Origin: Dallia pectoralis
Taxonomy: Eukaryota; Chordata; Actinopteri; Esociformes; Umbridae
Length of the DNA: 64,000 bases
Reading direction: 5' to 3'
Assembly: GCA_029465975.1 (NCBI GenBank)
Contig: CM055738.1
Coordinates: 4,818,247-4,882,246, forward strand
Every line of letters begins with the position of its first letter. Position 1 is the first letter of the stretch. The notes under the pieces were generated by a model, which saw only the letters and a list, made by a program, of their open reading frames with translations, did not search any database and was not told the origin of the DNA. Positions 63,997 through 64,000 of this stretch are shown here, in pieces. A program made the translations under genes and the position numbers.

Positions 63997-64000
63997 ACAC
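63956..64000. repeat. CA microsatellite at window end
   Basis: CA run with one AA interruption that continues to the last base of the window. Confidence 0.93.

Larger units (their letters stand above)
61298..64000 (-). other. efnb2 intron 2 (partial, at least 2.7 kb)
   Basis: No exon matching the main receptor-binding domain (WGLEFQ-type motif) is found on the minus strand up to the window end, so this is intron. It contains the purine tract at 63,071-63,530 and a CA run at the right edge. A C/A-rich patch near 62,545-62,620 is C-run rich. Confidence 0.75.

Noticed and set aside
61298..64000. Search for the ephrin-B2 receptor-binding exon to the right of exon 3
   Set aside because: No WGLEFQ-like or YYKVYMV-like motif was found on the minus strand in this stretch, so the exon must lie beyond the window.

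Overview
The window looks like vertebrate, most likely teleost fish, genomic DNA. It has one intron-split gene with a vertebrate-specific product (ephrin-B2), very dense CA/TG microsatellites, many long minisatellites, and fragments of an interspersed repeat that I recall from salmonid-type genomes. A salmon/pike-lineage fish is my inference and is not proven by the sequence. There are no bacterial genes, operons, rRNA genes or CRISPR arrays. Almost every long open frame in the window is a by-product of tandem repeats whose unit has no in-frame stop.

Layout. 1-14,022: a 26-bp minisatellite, unique DNA with a CpG-rich block (about 3,030-3,760, carrying a palindromic CRE), CA-rich compound microsatellites, a 5-kb satellite of 65-bp units (6,271-11,296) and a 23-bp minisatellite. 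14,023-21,053: a 77-bp minisatellite split by a complete, very young LTR retrotransposon-like element (15,392-18,804). 21,054-55,275: unique intergenic DNA alternating with about fifteen further tandem arrays (12- to 74-bp units), a solo LTR with perfect target-site duplication (38,512-38,886), a shorter element sharing its terminus (24,531-24,816), and two fragments of an old interspersed repeat (35,286-35,957 and 46,927-47,040). 55,276-64,000: the 3' half of the ephrin-B2 gene on the minus strand. It comprises a long 3' UTR, the last three coding exons (61,297-61,205; 60,459-60,349; 59,235-58,823) and introns with a (TG)107 run and a 460-bp purine tract. The exons for the signal peptide and most of the receptor-binding domain lie beyond the right edge.

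The most interesting system is the LTR element. Read on the minus strand it has 420/421-bp TG...CA LTRs differing by one base, a 5-bp target duplication (CCTTA), a TATA-like box, an AATAAA signal and a polypurine tract. The site just inside the 5' LTR is not a tRNA primer site. It is complementary (13 of 14 bases) to the stretch of the LTR where transcription should start, about 30 nt past the TATA-like box. That is the arrangement of self-primed Tf1/sushi-type elements. The internal region holds no recognisable gag, protease, reverse transcriptase or integrase. It is filled from LTR to polypurine tract by one repeat-rich reading frame, broken once by a 1-base deletion. I infer a non-autonomous, self-primed retroelement mobilised in trans.

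By adding up the extents listed below, somewhat over a third of the window is tandem repeat, which is also where assembly errors are most likely.
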